This document shows positions 17,728-26,547 of a stretch of DNA of 64,000 bases, piece by piece (positions within the stretch are counted from its first letter, which is position 1; each line of letters starts with the position of its first letter). This stretch comes from Rhodobium gokarnense. Its GTDB lineage: Bacteria; Pseudomonadota; Alphaproteobacteria; Rhizobiales; Rhodobiaceae. The stretch spans positions 186,001 to 250,000 of the forward strand of contig NZ_JAOQNS010000006.1 of the NCBI RefSeq assembly GCF_025961475.1, written 5' to 3'. The notes beneath the pieces are model-generated. The model did no database searches, was not told where the DNA came from, and worked only from the letters and a program-made list of their open reading frames with translations. The translations under genes were made by a program, and so were the position numbers.

Positions 17728-19188
17728 TTGAAGCACTGGATTCCGAGCCTTGCCGCCGCAACCTTCCTCGCCGTCGGCCCCGCCCTTTTCGCCGGTGCTC
17801 CGGCGGCCCTTGCCGAGACCAAGGCCATCGAGGCGGCGGAGAAGCCGCCGGTCGTCGGCGCCGACGTGTCCACCTTCACGCTTGATAACGGCCTGGAAGT
17901 GGTCGTCATCCCGGATCGCCGGGCTCCGGTGGTCACCCACATGATCTGGTACAAGGTCGGCGCGGCGGACGAAAAGCCGGGCGTTTCCGGCATCGCCCAC
18001 TTCCTTGAGCACCTGATGTTCAAGGGTACCAAGACCCACCCGACCGGCGAGTTCTCGGCAACGGTCGCGGAGATCGGCGGCGAGGAGAACGCCTTCACCT
18101 CCTACGACTACACCGCCTACTACCAGAAGGTCTCCAAGCAGAACCTTGAGCTGATGATGTCGTTCGAGGCCGACCGCATGGCCAATCTGGTGCTCACCGA
18201 CGAGGTGGTGCTGCCGGAGCGCGACGTCATCCTGGAAGAGCGCGCCTCGCGCGTCGACAACTCGCCGTCCGCCCGGCTCGGCGAGGCCTTCGACGCCGCC
18301 TTCTACGTCCAGCACCCCTACGGCATCCCGATCATCGGCTGGCGCCACGAGATGGAAAAGCTGAGCCGCGACGATGCGATTGCCTTCTACAACCGCTTCT
18401 ACACGCCCAACAACGCCGTCCTCGTCGTTGCCGGTGACGTCACTGCGGACGAGGTGAAGGCGCTTGCGGAAAAGACCTACGGCAAGGTCGCGCGCCGCGC
18501 CGATCCCGGCCCGCGCATCCGCCCGACCGATCCCAAGCCGATGGCCGAGCGGTTCCTCATCCTGCGCGATCCGCAGGTGACGCAGCCGAGCGTGCGCCGC
18601 GCCTGGCCGACGCCGAGCTACACGACGGCCAAGGAGGGCGAGGCCGAGGCGCTCGACGTCCTTGCCGAAGTGCTCGGCGGCGGCTCGACCAGCCGCATCT
18701 ACCGCAGCCTCGTCGTCGACAAGAAGCTCGCGGCCAGCGCCGGCTCCTGGTACCAGGGCACCTCCCTCGACGACACCCGCTTCTCCGTCTATGCCTCGCC
18801 GCGCCCGGGCATCGAGCTTGACGCCCTGACGACCGAGATCGACTCAATCATCCGCGACGTCGCGGAAAACGGCGTCACCGACGAGGAACTGGCCCGCGCC
18901 AAGCGCACCATCGTCGCCGACGCCATCTACGCGCAGGACAGCCAGGCGACCCTTGCTCGTATCTTCGGCGCCGCGCTGACCACCGGCGGCACCGTGGAGG
19001 GCGTCCAGACCTGGCCCGCCCGCATCGACAAGGTGACGGCCAAGGAGGTCCGGGACGCCGCGAAAACGTATCTGCGTAACGACTATGCCGTGACCGCCAA
19101 ACTCCTCCCGGCCCCCGTCAAGACCGCGGCCGACGCGCCGAAGGACGGCGCCGATGCGCCCGCCAAGAAACCGGAGCCGAAATCCTGA
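17728..19188 (+). CDS. M16-family zinc metallopeptidase, active partner
   Basis: 486 aa from a TTG at 17728 preceded by GAGAGGA; this start gives a clean signal peptide (KHWIPSLAAATFLAVGPALF, cleavage near ALA-ET). HFLEH at 91-95 is the inverted zinc motif (His91, Glu94, His95), with a further metal-ligand Glu expected in the EADRMANLVLTDEVV helix. Two M16 half-domains are present. The ATG of the next gene overlaps its stop, and that gene lacks the zinc motif, so the two probably form an active/inactive heterodimer in the periplasm that degrades peptides. The C-terminus is Lys/Pro-rich. Substrate unknown. Confidence 0.9.
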   Translation: MKHWIPSLAAATFLAVGPALFAGAPAALAETKAIEAAEKPPVVGADVSTFTLDNGLEVVVIPDRRAPVVTHMIWYKVGAADEKPGVSGIAHFLEHLMFKGTKTHPTGEFSATVAEIGGEENAFTSYDYTAYYQKVSKQNLELMMSFEADRMANLVLTDEVVLPERDVILEERASRVDNSPSARLGEAFDAAFYVQHPYGIPIIGWRHEMEKLSRDDAIAFYNRFYTPNNAVLVVAGDVTADEVKALAEKTYGKVARRADPGPRIRPTDPKPMAERFLILRDPQVTQPSVRRAWPTPSYTTAKEGEAEALDVLAEVLGGGSTSRIYRSLVVDKKLAASAGSWYQGTSLDDTRFSVYASPRPGIELDALTTEIDSIIRDVAENGVTDEELARAKRTIVADAIYAQDSQATLARIFGAALTTGGTVEGVQTWPARIDKVTAKEVRDAAKTYLRNDYAVTAKLLPAPVKTAADAPKDGADAPAKKPEPKS

Positions 19189-20573
19189 TGCCCGCTCAGA
19201 TGCCGACAGAGACGATGACAATGAAGGAGACCCGGCCCGTGATCCGGCAGCATGTTCCCGCCCGCGGCGCGCTTCAGGCGCTCACCGTCGCGTTCGCCTT
19301 CGTCGCCCTGGTGGCGCTCACGCCGTTCGCCCGCGCCATGGAGATCCAGCGGGTCGTCAGCCCCGGCGGCATCGAGGCCTGGCTGGTGGAAGAGCATTCG
19401 ATCCCGCTGATCGCGGTCAATTTCGCCTTTCAGGGCGGCTCGACCCAGGACCCGGAAGGTAAGGCGGGCGTTGCCAACATGGTCTCCGGCCTCCTCGACG
19501 AGGGCGCCGGCGATCTCGACAGCGCCGCCTTCCAGGAGCGCCTGCAGGACACCTCGGTGAAGCTTTCCTTCTCGGAAGGCCGCGATGCCTTCTACGGCAG
19601 CCTGCGCACCCTGACGACCAATCTCTCCGAGGGCGCCGACCTGTTGAAGCTCGCCGTCAACGAGCCGCGCTTCGATGCCGAGCCGGTGGAGCGCATCCGC
19701 GCCCAGGTGCTCACCTCGATCCGCCGCAACGAGAAGGACCCCGGCAACATCGCCGCCCGCGTCTGGTTCAAGACCGCCTTCCCCAGCCACCCCTACGGCA
19801 ATCCCAGCAAGGGCACGGAGGAAAGCGTCAAGAAGATCACCGTCGATGACCTGAAGACCTTCCGCAAGGACGTCTTTGCCAGGGACAATCTGAAGATCGC
19901 CGTCGTCGGTGCCATCGATGCGGAAACCGTCGGCAAGCTCGTCGACGAGGTCTTTGGCGACCTGCCGGAAAAGGCCAATCTCACCGAGGTGCCGGATGTC
20001 TCACCGGTGACCGGCGCGCGCAATGTGGAATCGATGGCCATCCCGCAGACCGTCATCCGCTTCGGCGGCGCCGGCCTGAAGCGCGCCGACAAGGACTTTG
20101 TCCCGGCTTATGTGATGAACCACATCCTCGGCGGCGGCAGCTTTACCTCAAGGCTCTATGAGGAGGTGCGCGAGAAGCGCGGCCTTGCCTATTCCGTCTA
20201 CACCTATCTCGCGCCGATGGACCACGCCGGCATCTTCCTCGGCGGCACTGCGACCCGGTCCGGGCGCGCCGACGAGACGCTGAAGCTGATCCGCGACGAA
20301 ATCCGCCGCATGGCGGAGGAGGGGCCGACGGCCGAGGAGCTGGAAAAGGCCAAGAAATACCTGATCGGGTCCTACCCGCTGCGCTTCGACTCGTCCGACA
20401 AGATTGCCGAGGCGCTGGTCGCCATCCAGCAGGAAGACCTCGGCATCGACTATATCGACAAGCGCAACGGCCTCATCGAGGCCGTCACCCTGGAAGACGT
20501 CAAGCGCGCGGCCAAGCGGGTGCTGGCCGGCGGAGACCTGACGATTTCGGTCGTCGGGCAGTCTTCGAGCTGA
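19188..20573 (+). CDS. M16-family peptidase homologue, inactive partner
   Basis: 461 aa; the ATG at 19188 shares a base with the preceding stop (TGATG), and ATGs a few codons in are alternatives. The signal peptide ends near FARA-ME. The place where the zinc motif should be reads GKAGVANMVSGLLDEGAGD, with no HxxEH. The C-terminal half keeps the RLYEEVREKRGLAYSVYTY segment that forms the substrate-binding Arg/Tyr pair. This is the usual pattern of the non-catalytic subunit of a bacterial M16B pair. Convergent with the following gene; a 10-bp hairpin covers the junction. Confidence 0.9.
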   Translation: MPAQMPTETMTMKETRPVIRQHVPARGALQALTVAFAFVALVALTPFARAMEIQRVVSPGGIEAWLVEEHSIPLIAVNFAFQGGSTQDPEGKAGVANMVSGLLDEGAGDLDSAAFQERLQDTSVKLSFSEGRDAFYGSLRTLTTNLSEGADLLKLAVNEPRFDAEPVERIRAQVLTSIRRNEKDPGNIAARVWFKTAFPSHPYGNPSKGTEESVKKITVDDLKTFRKDVFARDNLKIAVVGAIDAETVGKLVDEVFGDLPEKANLTEVPDVSPVTGARNVESMAIPQTVIRFGGAGLKRADKDFVPAYVMNHILGGGSFTSRLYEEVREKRGLAYSVYTYLAPMDHAGIFLGGTATRSGRADETLKLIRDEIRRMAEEGPTAEELEKAKKYLIGSYPLRFDSSDKIAEALVAIQQEDLGIDYIDKRNGLIEAVTLEDVKRAAKRVLAGGDLTISVVGQSSS

Positions 20574-20583
20574 TGTCGGGAAG

Positions 20584-20607
20584 GCGCGGACGTCGTTACG
20601 TCCGCGC
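20584..20607. terminator. Bidirectional hairpin at a convergent junction
   Basis: GCGCGGACGT (20584-20593) and ACGTCCGCGC (20598-20607) form a perfect 10-bp stem with a CGTT loop. It begins 10 nt past the M16 stop and overlaps the last codons of the opposite gene. No T run is seen. Confidence 0.5.
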
Positions 20608-21231
20608 GATGATCTCGCGTTCCGCGTAGCGCGTCTCGGTGCGCTCCGGCAGGCCGGTCTTGCGCCGGCCGAGGAAGCGTGGGCGCCGGCGACGGTTTGC
20701 CCGGCGGCGGCGCGACAGCGTGCCGTCGAAGCGCAGCCGGCCGATATGGGCGACCGGCTGGGTCAGGCTGCCGTCCGCCTCGATCAGCATCAGGGGCAGG
20801 CCGAGCGTCTTCGACCAGGCCTGCCAGTCGGCGACGATCTCGTCATAGCAGTCGGCGACGACCAGCGGCAGCGACAGCGCCGGGTCCCGGTGCAGAAGCT
20901 CGATGGAGACCGCGACCGCGCCCTCCTCGTCGAGCGGGGTCGAGCGCACGGCGATACCCGTGAACGCCGAGACCGGCAGCGAGACGGTGAGGGGCAGGCC
21001 CGAAAGCCGCCTCTTGACCACCACCAGGTCCCGGTCGAGATAGATATTTGCCTCATCGCCTGCCTGCGCGCCGGCAAGCGGGGCCGAATAACGCGCAGGC
21101 AGGGAGAAGGGATCCAGCCTCAAGCCGAAGCTGTTCCGCTCAAGAGCGGCTCTTTTACTCAACATTTGACGCCTCATGAACTTTGCTTGGGATGGTTTTT
21201 CTTGAGTTCCCGTGTTCATGTTGATGGTCAA
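20596..21231 (-). CDS. DUF6101-like hypothetical protein
   Basis: 211 aa from an ATG. A soluble protein of unknown function with no signal peptide or membrane segment. The middle (about 55-165) alternates hydrophobic and charged residues, as in a beta-rich domain. The C-terminus is very basic (RRRRANRRRRPRFLGRR), perhaps binding nucleic acid or membrane. The overall pattern resembles the Rhizobiales family I know as DUF6101; that label is from memory. Promoter elements should lie in the AT-richer 21232-21456 gap shared with the divergent pmbA. Confidence 0.65.
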   Translation of the reverse strand: MTINMNTGTQEKPSQAKFMRRQMLSKRAALERNSFGLRLDPFSLPARYSAPLAGAQAGDEANIYLDRDLVVVKRRLSGLPLTVSLPVSAFTGIAVRSTPLDEEGAVAVSIELLHRDPALSLPLVVADCYDEIVADWQAWSKTLGLPLMLIEADGSLTQPVAHIGRLRFDGTLSRRRRANRRRRPRFLGRRKTGLPERTETRYAEREIIART

Positions 21232-21456
21232 TTTATGCGGGACAGGTTTGGATCGGCTTAAGCGGTCTGGTTAAATTTTAGTGATTTCTGAAAGGGTTAG
21301 CAGAATCTCACCGGGACTTTTGGAAACCTCTTGTTCATCTTGACGGCGGCCCGTTCGAGGCCCGTTGCAGCACGCACCCGACCGTCCGGAAAATCCGCCG
21401 CGCTTGCCGCACCGCTCTGGGCGCCCTAAGAAGTCCCCAACCTGGAGACTCTTTCA

Positions 21457-22803
21457 ATGTCAGTTGATCTGGATCTAAAACCGCTCGAGGCGCGGGCCGC
21501 CGAGCTCGTTGCCGCGGCCAAGCGCGCCGGCGCCGATGCCGCCGATGCGGTCGTCGTCAAAGGCGTGCAGCTCGGCATCGACGTGCGCGGCGGCAAGGTG
21601 GAGGAGAGCGAGCGCTCCGAGTCGGACGACTTCTCGCTACGCGTCTTCGTCGGCAACCGCTCCGCCTCGGTCTCGGCCAATGTGCTCGACCGGCTGGACA
21701 CGCTGGCCGAGCGCGCCGTCGCCATGGCCAGGGTCGCCCCGGAGGACCGCTTCGCCGGCCTTGCCGACAGCGACCGGCTCGCCCGCGAGTTCCCCGACCT
21801 CGACCTCGTCGACCCGGTGCAGCCGGACGCCAAGGCGCTTACCGACGTGGCGCTCGTTGCCGAAGAGGCCGGCCTTGCCGTCGACGGCGTTGCCAAATCC
21901 GGCGGCGCCCATGCCGGCACCAGCCTCTCCGGCCTCGTCCTTGCCACCTCCGACGGCTTTGCCGGCTCCTACCTCGTCTCCCGCCACACCATCTCCATGA
22001 CGGCCATCGCCGGCAGCGGCACGGCGATGGAGCGCGACTACGAGATGTCGGTCGCCACCCACCGCGATGATCTCGATGCGCCTGAAAAGATCGGCCGCGG
22101 CGCCGGCGAGCGAGCGGTGGCCCGGCTCGGCGCCGACAAGATCGAGACCCGCAACGGCGCAACCGTCATCTATGAGCCGCGCGCGGCGGCCAGCCTCATC
22201 CGCCATTTCATCGCCGCCATCAGCGGCGGCGCCATCGCCCGCAAGACCAGCTTCCTGACCGACCGTCTGGGCAAGCCGGTCTTTGCGCCCGGCATCCGCA
22301 TTGCCGACGATCCCCTGCGCCGTCGCGGCCTCGGCTCGCGCCCCTTCGATGCGGAAGGGGTGAGCGTTTCGCCGCTCGACCTGGTCGACGGCGGCGTGCT
22401 GCAGTCCTGGTTGCTCGATTCGGCGACCGCCCGCGAACTCGGCCTTGAGACCAACGGCCGCGCCTCGCGCGGTGGCGGCGGCACCTCGCCGTCGGCCACC
22501 AACGTCACGCTCGGCGCCGGCGAGAAGTCGCCGCAGGAGCTGATGAAGGAGATCGGCTCCGGGCTCTTCATCACCGACCTCATCGGCCACGGCGTCAATG
22601 CGGTGACCGGCGACTACAGCCGCGGCGCTTCCGGCTTCTGGTTCGAGAACGGCGAGATCACCACGCCCGTCAGCGAGATCACCGTCGCGGCCAACCTGAA
22701 GGACATGTTCGCCCGCATGATCCCCGCCAACGATCCCGAGTACCGCTTCGGCATCGAGGTGCCGACGGTCGCCGTCGAAGGGGTGACCATTGCCGGACGC
22801 TGA
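21457..22803 (+). CDS. pmbA: TldE/PmbA-type metalloprotease subunit
   Basis: 448 aa from an ATG. TldD/TldE form a heterodimeric protease that trims ribosomally made peptides (microcin B17 in E. coli) and degrades CcdA. TldE has the fold but not the HExxxH motif, as here. GLGSRPFDAEGVSV, LLDSATARELG and GASGFWFENGEI are conserved family segments. Its partner tldD lies in the same window at 39362-40786. The stop overlaps the next gene by 14 bp, coupling it to the cysQ-like gene. It heads the envelope block that ends at DUF2093. Confidence 0.92.
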   Translation: MSVDLDLKPLEARAAELVAAAKRAGADAADAVVVKGVQLGIDVRGGKVEESERSESDDFSLRVFVGNRSASVSANVLDRLDTLAERAVAMARVAPEDRFAGLADSDRLAREFPDLDLVDPVQPDAKALTDVALVAEEAGLAVDGVAKSGGAHAGTSLSGLVLATSDGFAGSYLVSRHTISMTAIAGSGTAMERDYEMSVATHRDDLDAPEKIGRGAGERAVARLGADKIETRNGATVIYEPRAAASLIRHFIAAISGGAIARKTSFLTDRLGKPVFAPGIRIADDPLRRRGLGSRPFDAEGVSVSPLDLVDGGVLQSWLLDSATARELGLETNGRASRGGGGTSPSATNVTLGAGEKSPQELMKEIGSGLFITDLIGHGVNAVTGDYSRGASGFWFENGEITTPVSEITVAANLKDMFARMIPANDPEYRFGIEVPTVAVEGVTIAGR

Positions 22804-23593
22804 CGCCGCCGGGCGTGCCGACCTCGACCTCCTGGCAGGGGCCGCCCGCGATGCCGGGGCCCTCGCGCTCACCTATTTCCGGCGCGATCCCGACCGCTGG
22901 ATGAAGGAGGGCAACTCGGTCGTCACCGAGGCCGATATCGCCGTCGACGATTTCCTGCGCGAGCGCCTCGTGTCCTCGCGGCCCGACCATGGCTGGATTT
23001 CCGAGGAATCGGAGGACAACGCGACCCGGCTCGGCTGCGCCCGGGTCTTCGTCGTCGATCCCATCGACGGCACCAGGGCCTTCGTCGACGGTCGGCCCGA
23101 CTGGACCGTGTCGCTGGCCATCGCCGAGGCCGGCCGGCCCGTTGCCGCCGCCCTCTTTGCCCCGGTTCACGACGAGTTGTTCCTGGCCTCCGCCGGCGCC
23201 GGCGCCAGCCTCAACGGCGCGCCGATTGCGCCGAGCCGCCATAAGGGCCTGAAGGGCGCGCTGATCGCCGGCTCCAAGAACGTCATTTCCGACAAGGCGC
23301 TGGCCGCGACCGGCATCAGGCGGGCCGGCTTCATCCCCTCGCTCGCCTATCGCCTCGCGCTGGTCGGCGACGGCCGTATCGACGGCGCCGCCGCCCGTCC
23401 CGACGCCTATGACTGGGACCTTGCCGCCGCCGACCTGATCGTGCATGAAGCGGGCGGTCTGATGACGGATATCGACGGCCGCCAGATCCGCTATAATGAA
23501 CGGCGCTTGCGTCATCCGGCGCTGGTGGCTGCCGCCGCCGGTGTCCATGAAGCGCTGCGGCAGCGGATCGCCTCGTCCGTCCGTCACCGATAG
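22790..23593 (+). CDS. Inositol monophosphatase/CysQ-type 3'(2'),5'-bisphosphate nucleotidase
   Basis: 267 aa from a TTG at 22790, overlapping the pmbA stop by 14 bp. Metal motifs are complete: GNSVVTEADIAVDD, EESED, DPIDGTRAF and WDLAAADLIVHEAGG. The family hydrolyses PAP, inositol phosphates or related sugars with magnesium. In CysQ the job is removal of PAP made by sulfur assimilation. Which substrate applies cannot be told from sequence. The gene's fixed place before DUF4170 and the lipid A genes in Rhizobiales suggests an envelope-related phosphate ester is also possible. Confidence 0.88.
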   Translation: MPDADAAGRADLDLLAGAARDAGALALTYFRRDPDRWMKEGNSVVTEADIAVDDFLRERLVSSRPDHGWISEESEDNATRLGCARVFVVDPIDGTRAFVDGRPDWTVSLAIAEAGRPVAAALFAPVHDELFLASAGAGASLNGAPIAPSRHKGLKGALIAGSKNVISDKALAATGIRRAGFIPSLAYRLALVGDGRIDGAAARPDAYDWDLAAADLIVHEAGGLMTDIDGRQIRYNERRLRHPALVAAAAGVHEALRQRIASSVRHR

Positions 23594-23635
23594 CCGTTCC
23601 TCCCGGACGACACCCGATCTCATGCGGAGCACAAA

Positions 23636-23884
23636 ATGGCCGAAGACAAGCAGAAGCAGCTTCTCCACATCGTCATCGGCGGCGAGCTGGAAGACCTGGA
23701 AGACGTGACCTTTTCCAACCTCGACGAGGTCGAGGTGGTCGGCGTCTACCCGAACTACGCTGCCGCCTACGACGTCTGGAAATCGAAGGCGCACATGACC
23801 GTCGACAACGCCCATATGCGCTATTTCATCATCCACGTGCACCGGTTGCTCGACCCGGACCACGACAAGGATCTGCAGGGCTGA
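23636..23884 (+). CDS. DUF4170 protein
   Basis: 82 aa from an ATG 42 nt after the cysQ-like stop. Recognised by the DUF4170 pattern: HIVIGGELEDLEDVTF, VVGVYPNYAAAYDVWKSKA and YFIIHVHRLLDP. Small, acidic and soluble; function unknown. In Rhizobiales it sits between the inositol-phosphatase-like gene and the DUF374/waaA genes, as here, which is the only clue to its role. Its length is normal. Confidence 0.88.
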   Translation: MAEDKQKQLLHIVIGGELEDLEDVTFSNLDEVEVVGVYPNYAAAYDVWKSKAHMTVDNAHMRYFIIHVHRLLDPDHDKDLQG

Positions 23885-24005
23885 CCCGTTGCCGCGGTAG
23901 GTGGCAAAGGGATGACGCCGGCGGTCGCGACGTGTATTGAGCGTCCGTGAACGCCGGCGACAATGCGGGAATAATTGGTTGAAGGGTATCCTTCTAGACA
24001 AGGCG

Positions 24006-25838
24006 ATGGACGCGCGGGACGACGACACCCTCGACGTGCCGCCGATCGAGACCTTTGAGGTCGTTCGCCGCATTGCCCGCGACCACCTGAAGCCGCGCTG
24101 GCCGCTGCTGGTGGTGGCGCTCGCCACCATGGCCTTCGTTGCCGCCACCACCGGCGCCATGCCGTTCCTGATGCAGCGGGCGATCGACGACATCTTCATC
24201 GCCCGCAAGGAGGCGATGCTCTACGTGCTGCCGGTCGCCGTCCTCCTGGTGATGGTGGCGCGCGGCCTTGCCGACTACACCTCGCGGGTCACGGAAGCCT
24301 ATCTCGGCAGCCGCATCATTGCGGATCTGCGCACCCAGCTCTTCGAAAAGCTTGCCTTTTCCGACCTCGGCTGGCTGCAGTCGACCCATTCCGGGCGCTT
24401 CGTCTCGGTCTTCATGACCGACGTCACCGTGGTCAACCGCGCCGCCGCCCAGACCCTTTCCGGCATCGCCAAGAACTTCCTGCAGATCGTCTTCCTGACC
24501 GGCGCCATGTTCTACATGGACTGGCTCCTGGCACTGATCGTCCTTGCCGCGTTGCCGATCGGCGGCTCGCTCCTGCGCCTGCAGCGAAAGCGCACCCGCT
24601 CCTCGGTCCGCCGCACCTTGCAGGAGACCGGCGACCTCGGCTCCATCGTCGCCCAGACCCTGCACGGCATCCGCGTCGTCAAGGCCTATCACCGCGAGGC
24701 CGAGGAGACGTCGCGGGCCCGCGCGATCATCGACCGGACGCTGGAATACATGATGCAGACGGTCAGGATGCGCGCCGCCACCGCGCCGGTCGCCGAATCG
24801 CTCTCCGGCCTCGGCTTTGCCGGCGCCATCCTCTATGGCGGCTACCAGGGCATCTATGGCGATCTCACCCTCGGCCATTTCTCCGGCTTCATGACGGCGG
24901 CGATGCTGATCTACCAGCCGGTGAAGGCGCTCGCCCAGCTCCACAACACGCTGCAGGAAGGCGTCATCGCGGCCTCGCGTGTCTACGGCATCATCGACCG
25001 CGACACCAAGGTCGCCGAGAACCCCGCGGCAAAGCCCCTGGTCGTGCGCGAAGGCGCCATCCGGTTCGACAATGTCAGCTTCTCCTACGAAGAGGGGCGC
25101 CCGGTCCTTGCCGACTTCACCCTCGACGTGCCCGCCGGCAGCCGCATCGCCCTTGTCGGGCCGTCCGGCGCCGGCAAGTCGACGCTGATCAACCTGATGC
25201 TGCGCTTCTTCGACCCCGATTCTGGACGCATCCTCGTCGACGACCAGGACCTGCGCGACGCGACGCTGTCGAGCGTGCGCCTCTCCAACGCGCTTTTGAC
25301 CCAGGAGCCGGTGCTCTTCGACGACACCGTCCGCGCCAACATCTGCTACGGCTCGGAGGGCGCCACCGACGAGGCCATTCTCGATGCCGCACGGGCCGCC
25401 GGCGCCGACGAGTTCATCGCCGCGCTCGCCGACGGCTATGAGACCCGCGTCGGCGAATCCGGCAATCTCCTGTCCGGTGGCCAGAAACAGCGCATCGCCT
25501 TCGCCCGCGCCATCCTGCGCGATGCCCCCATCGTCCTCCTCGACGAGCCGACGAGCGCGCTCGATGCCGAAGCCGAGGCCAAGGTGCAGCTTGCCCTCGA
25601 CACGCTGCTTGAGGGACGCACCGTGCTGATGATCGCTCACCGGCTGTCGACGGTGAAAAAGGCAGACATCATCGTCGTCATGGACAAGGGCCGCATCGTC
25701 GAGACCGGAACTCACGCCGAGCTGATCGCCCGCGACGGCCTCTACGCCCATCTCCACCGCACCCAGTTTCGCGGCGACGCCGACGGCGCGGCGCCCGAGC
25801 CCAAAACCCCGGCAACGCCCGCCGCGAGCGCCGGCTGA
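24006..25838 (+). CDS. MsbA-type ABC exporter (fused membrane and ATPase domains)
   Basis: 610 aa from the ATG at 24006; a TTG at 23937 would add 23 residues. Six membrane helices in residues about 35-330. The ATPase domain has Walker A GPSGAGKST near 384-392, signature LLSGGQKQRIAFARA, Walker B IVLLDEPTSALD and the switch His in IAHRLSTVKKAD. It lies 4 bp before the DUF374 gene and inside the lipid A/Kdo block, so flipping of lipid A core (MsbA role) or another glycolipid is a fair inference. Membership of the half-size exporter group is certain; the substrate is not. Confidence 0.9.
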   Translation: MDARDDDTLDVPPIETFEVVRRIARDHLKPRWPLLVVALATMAFVAATTGAMPFLMQRAIDDIFIARKEAMLYVLPVAVLLVMVARGLADYTSRVTEAYLGSRIIADLRTQLFEKLAFSDLGWLQSTHSGRFVSVFMTDVTVVNRAAAQTLSGIAKNFLQIVFLTGAMFYMDWLLALIVLAALPIGGSLLRLQRKRTRSSVRRTLQETGDLGSIVAQTLHGIRVVKAYHREAEETSRARAIIDRTLEYMMQTVRMRAATAPVAESLSGLGFAGAILYGGYQGIYGDLTLGHFSGFMTAAMLIYQPVKALAQLHNTLQEGVIAASRVYGIIDRDTKVAENPAAKPLVVREGAIRFDNVSFSYEEGRPVLADFTLDVPAGSRIALVGPSGAGKSTLINLMLRFFDPDSGRILVDDQDLRDATLSSVRLSNALLTQEPVLFDDTVRANICYGSEGATDEAILDAARAAGADEFIAALADGYETRVGESGNLLSGGQKQRIAFARAILRDAPIVLLDEPTSALDAEAEAKVQLALDTLLEGRTVLMIAHRLSTVKKADIIVVMDKGRIVETGTHAELIARDGLYAHLHRTQFRGDADGAAPEPKTPATPAASAG

Positions 25839-25842
25839 CGCC

Positions 25843-26541
25843 ATGCTGAAACGGGTCGTCAAATCGGAGGCGTTCCGGCGCCTCATAGGAAATACGCTCG
25901 CCGCCTATCTGGATTTCGTCGACCGCACCAGCACGCTGATCATCGAGCCGGAGGACATCGACGGCTACTACCACGCGGTCGTCCCCAACATCGTTACCAT
26001 GTGGCACGGCCAGCATTTTTTGATGCCGTTCGCGAGGCCGACCAACGCCGACATCCGCGTCATGATCTCCAAGTCCGGCGACGGCGACATCAACGCGATT
26101 GCCGCAAAGAAGCTCGGCATGGGCCTGATCCGCGCCTCCGGCGGCAAGACCGCGCGCCAGATCTCCCGCCGCGGCGGCGTGCGCGGCTTCCTGGAGGCGC
26201 TGAGGTGCCTGGAAAACGGTGTCTCCGTCTCGCTCACCGCGGACGTCCCGAAGGGCCCCGCGCGAGTCTGCGGCCCCGGCATCGTCCAGCTCGCCAGCCG
26301 CTCCGGCCGGCCGATCCTGCCGACCGGCTATGCGACATCCCGCCGCATCACGCTCGACACCTGGGACAGGATGGCGGTCAACGTGCCGTTCAGCCGCTGC
26401 GGATTCGTTGCCGGCGATCCGATCTTCGTACCGTCCAATCTCGACGAGGCGGGGCTCAAGCGCGAATGCGAACGAGTCAAGGCAGGCCTCGACGCGGTCA
26501 TAAAACGGGCCTATGCGATTGCCGATGAAACAACAGACTGA
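25843..26541 (+). CDS. DUF374 lysophospholipid acyltransferase-like protein
   Basis: 232 aa from an ATG. MWHGQHFLMPF (about 47-57) carries the His near the acyltransferase-type active site, and later LIRASGGKTARQISRRGG and LTADVPKGPARVCGPGI are conserved. DUF374 proteins resemble LpxL-type and PlsC-type enzymes. Next to waaA and lpxK it most likely acylates lipid A or a precursor at the inner membrane. It follows the ABC exporter by 4 bp and precedes waaA by 6 bp, so it is translated as part of the operon. Confidence 0.87.
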   Translation: MLKRVVKSEAFRRLIGNTLAAYLDFVDRTSTLIIEPEDIDGYYHAVVPNIVTMWHGQHFLMPFARPTNADIRVMISKSGDGDINAIAAKKLGMGLIRASGGKTARQISRRGGVRGFLEALRCLENGVSVSLTADVPKGPARVCGPGIVQLASRSGRPILPTGYATSRRITLDTWDRMAVNVPFSRCGFVAGDPIFVPSNLDEAGLKRECERVKAGLDAVIKRAYAIADETTD

Positions 26542-26547
26542 TCCGGC

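Noticed and set aside
23937-24005. Upstream TTG start for the ABC exporter
   Set aside because: The extra 23 residues are basic and not hydrophobic and lack a good ribosome site; the ATG at 24006 is simpler.
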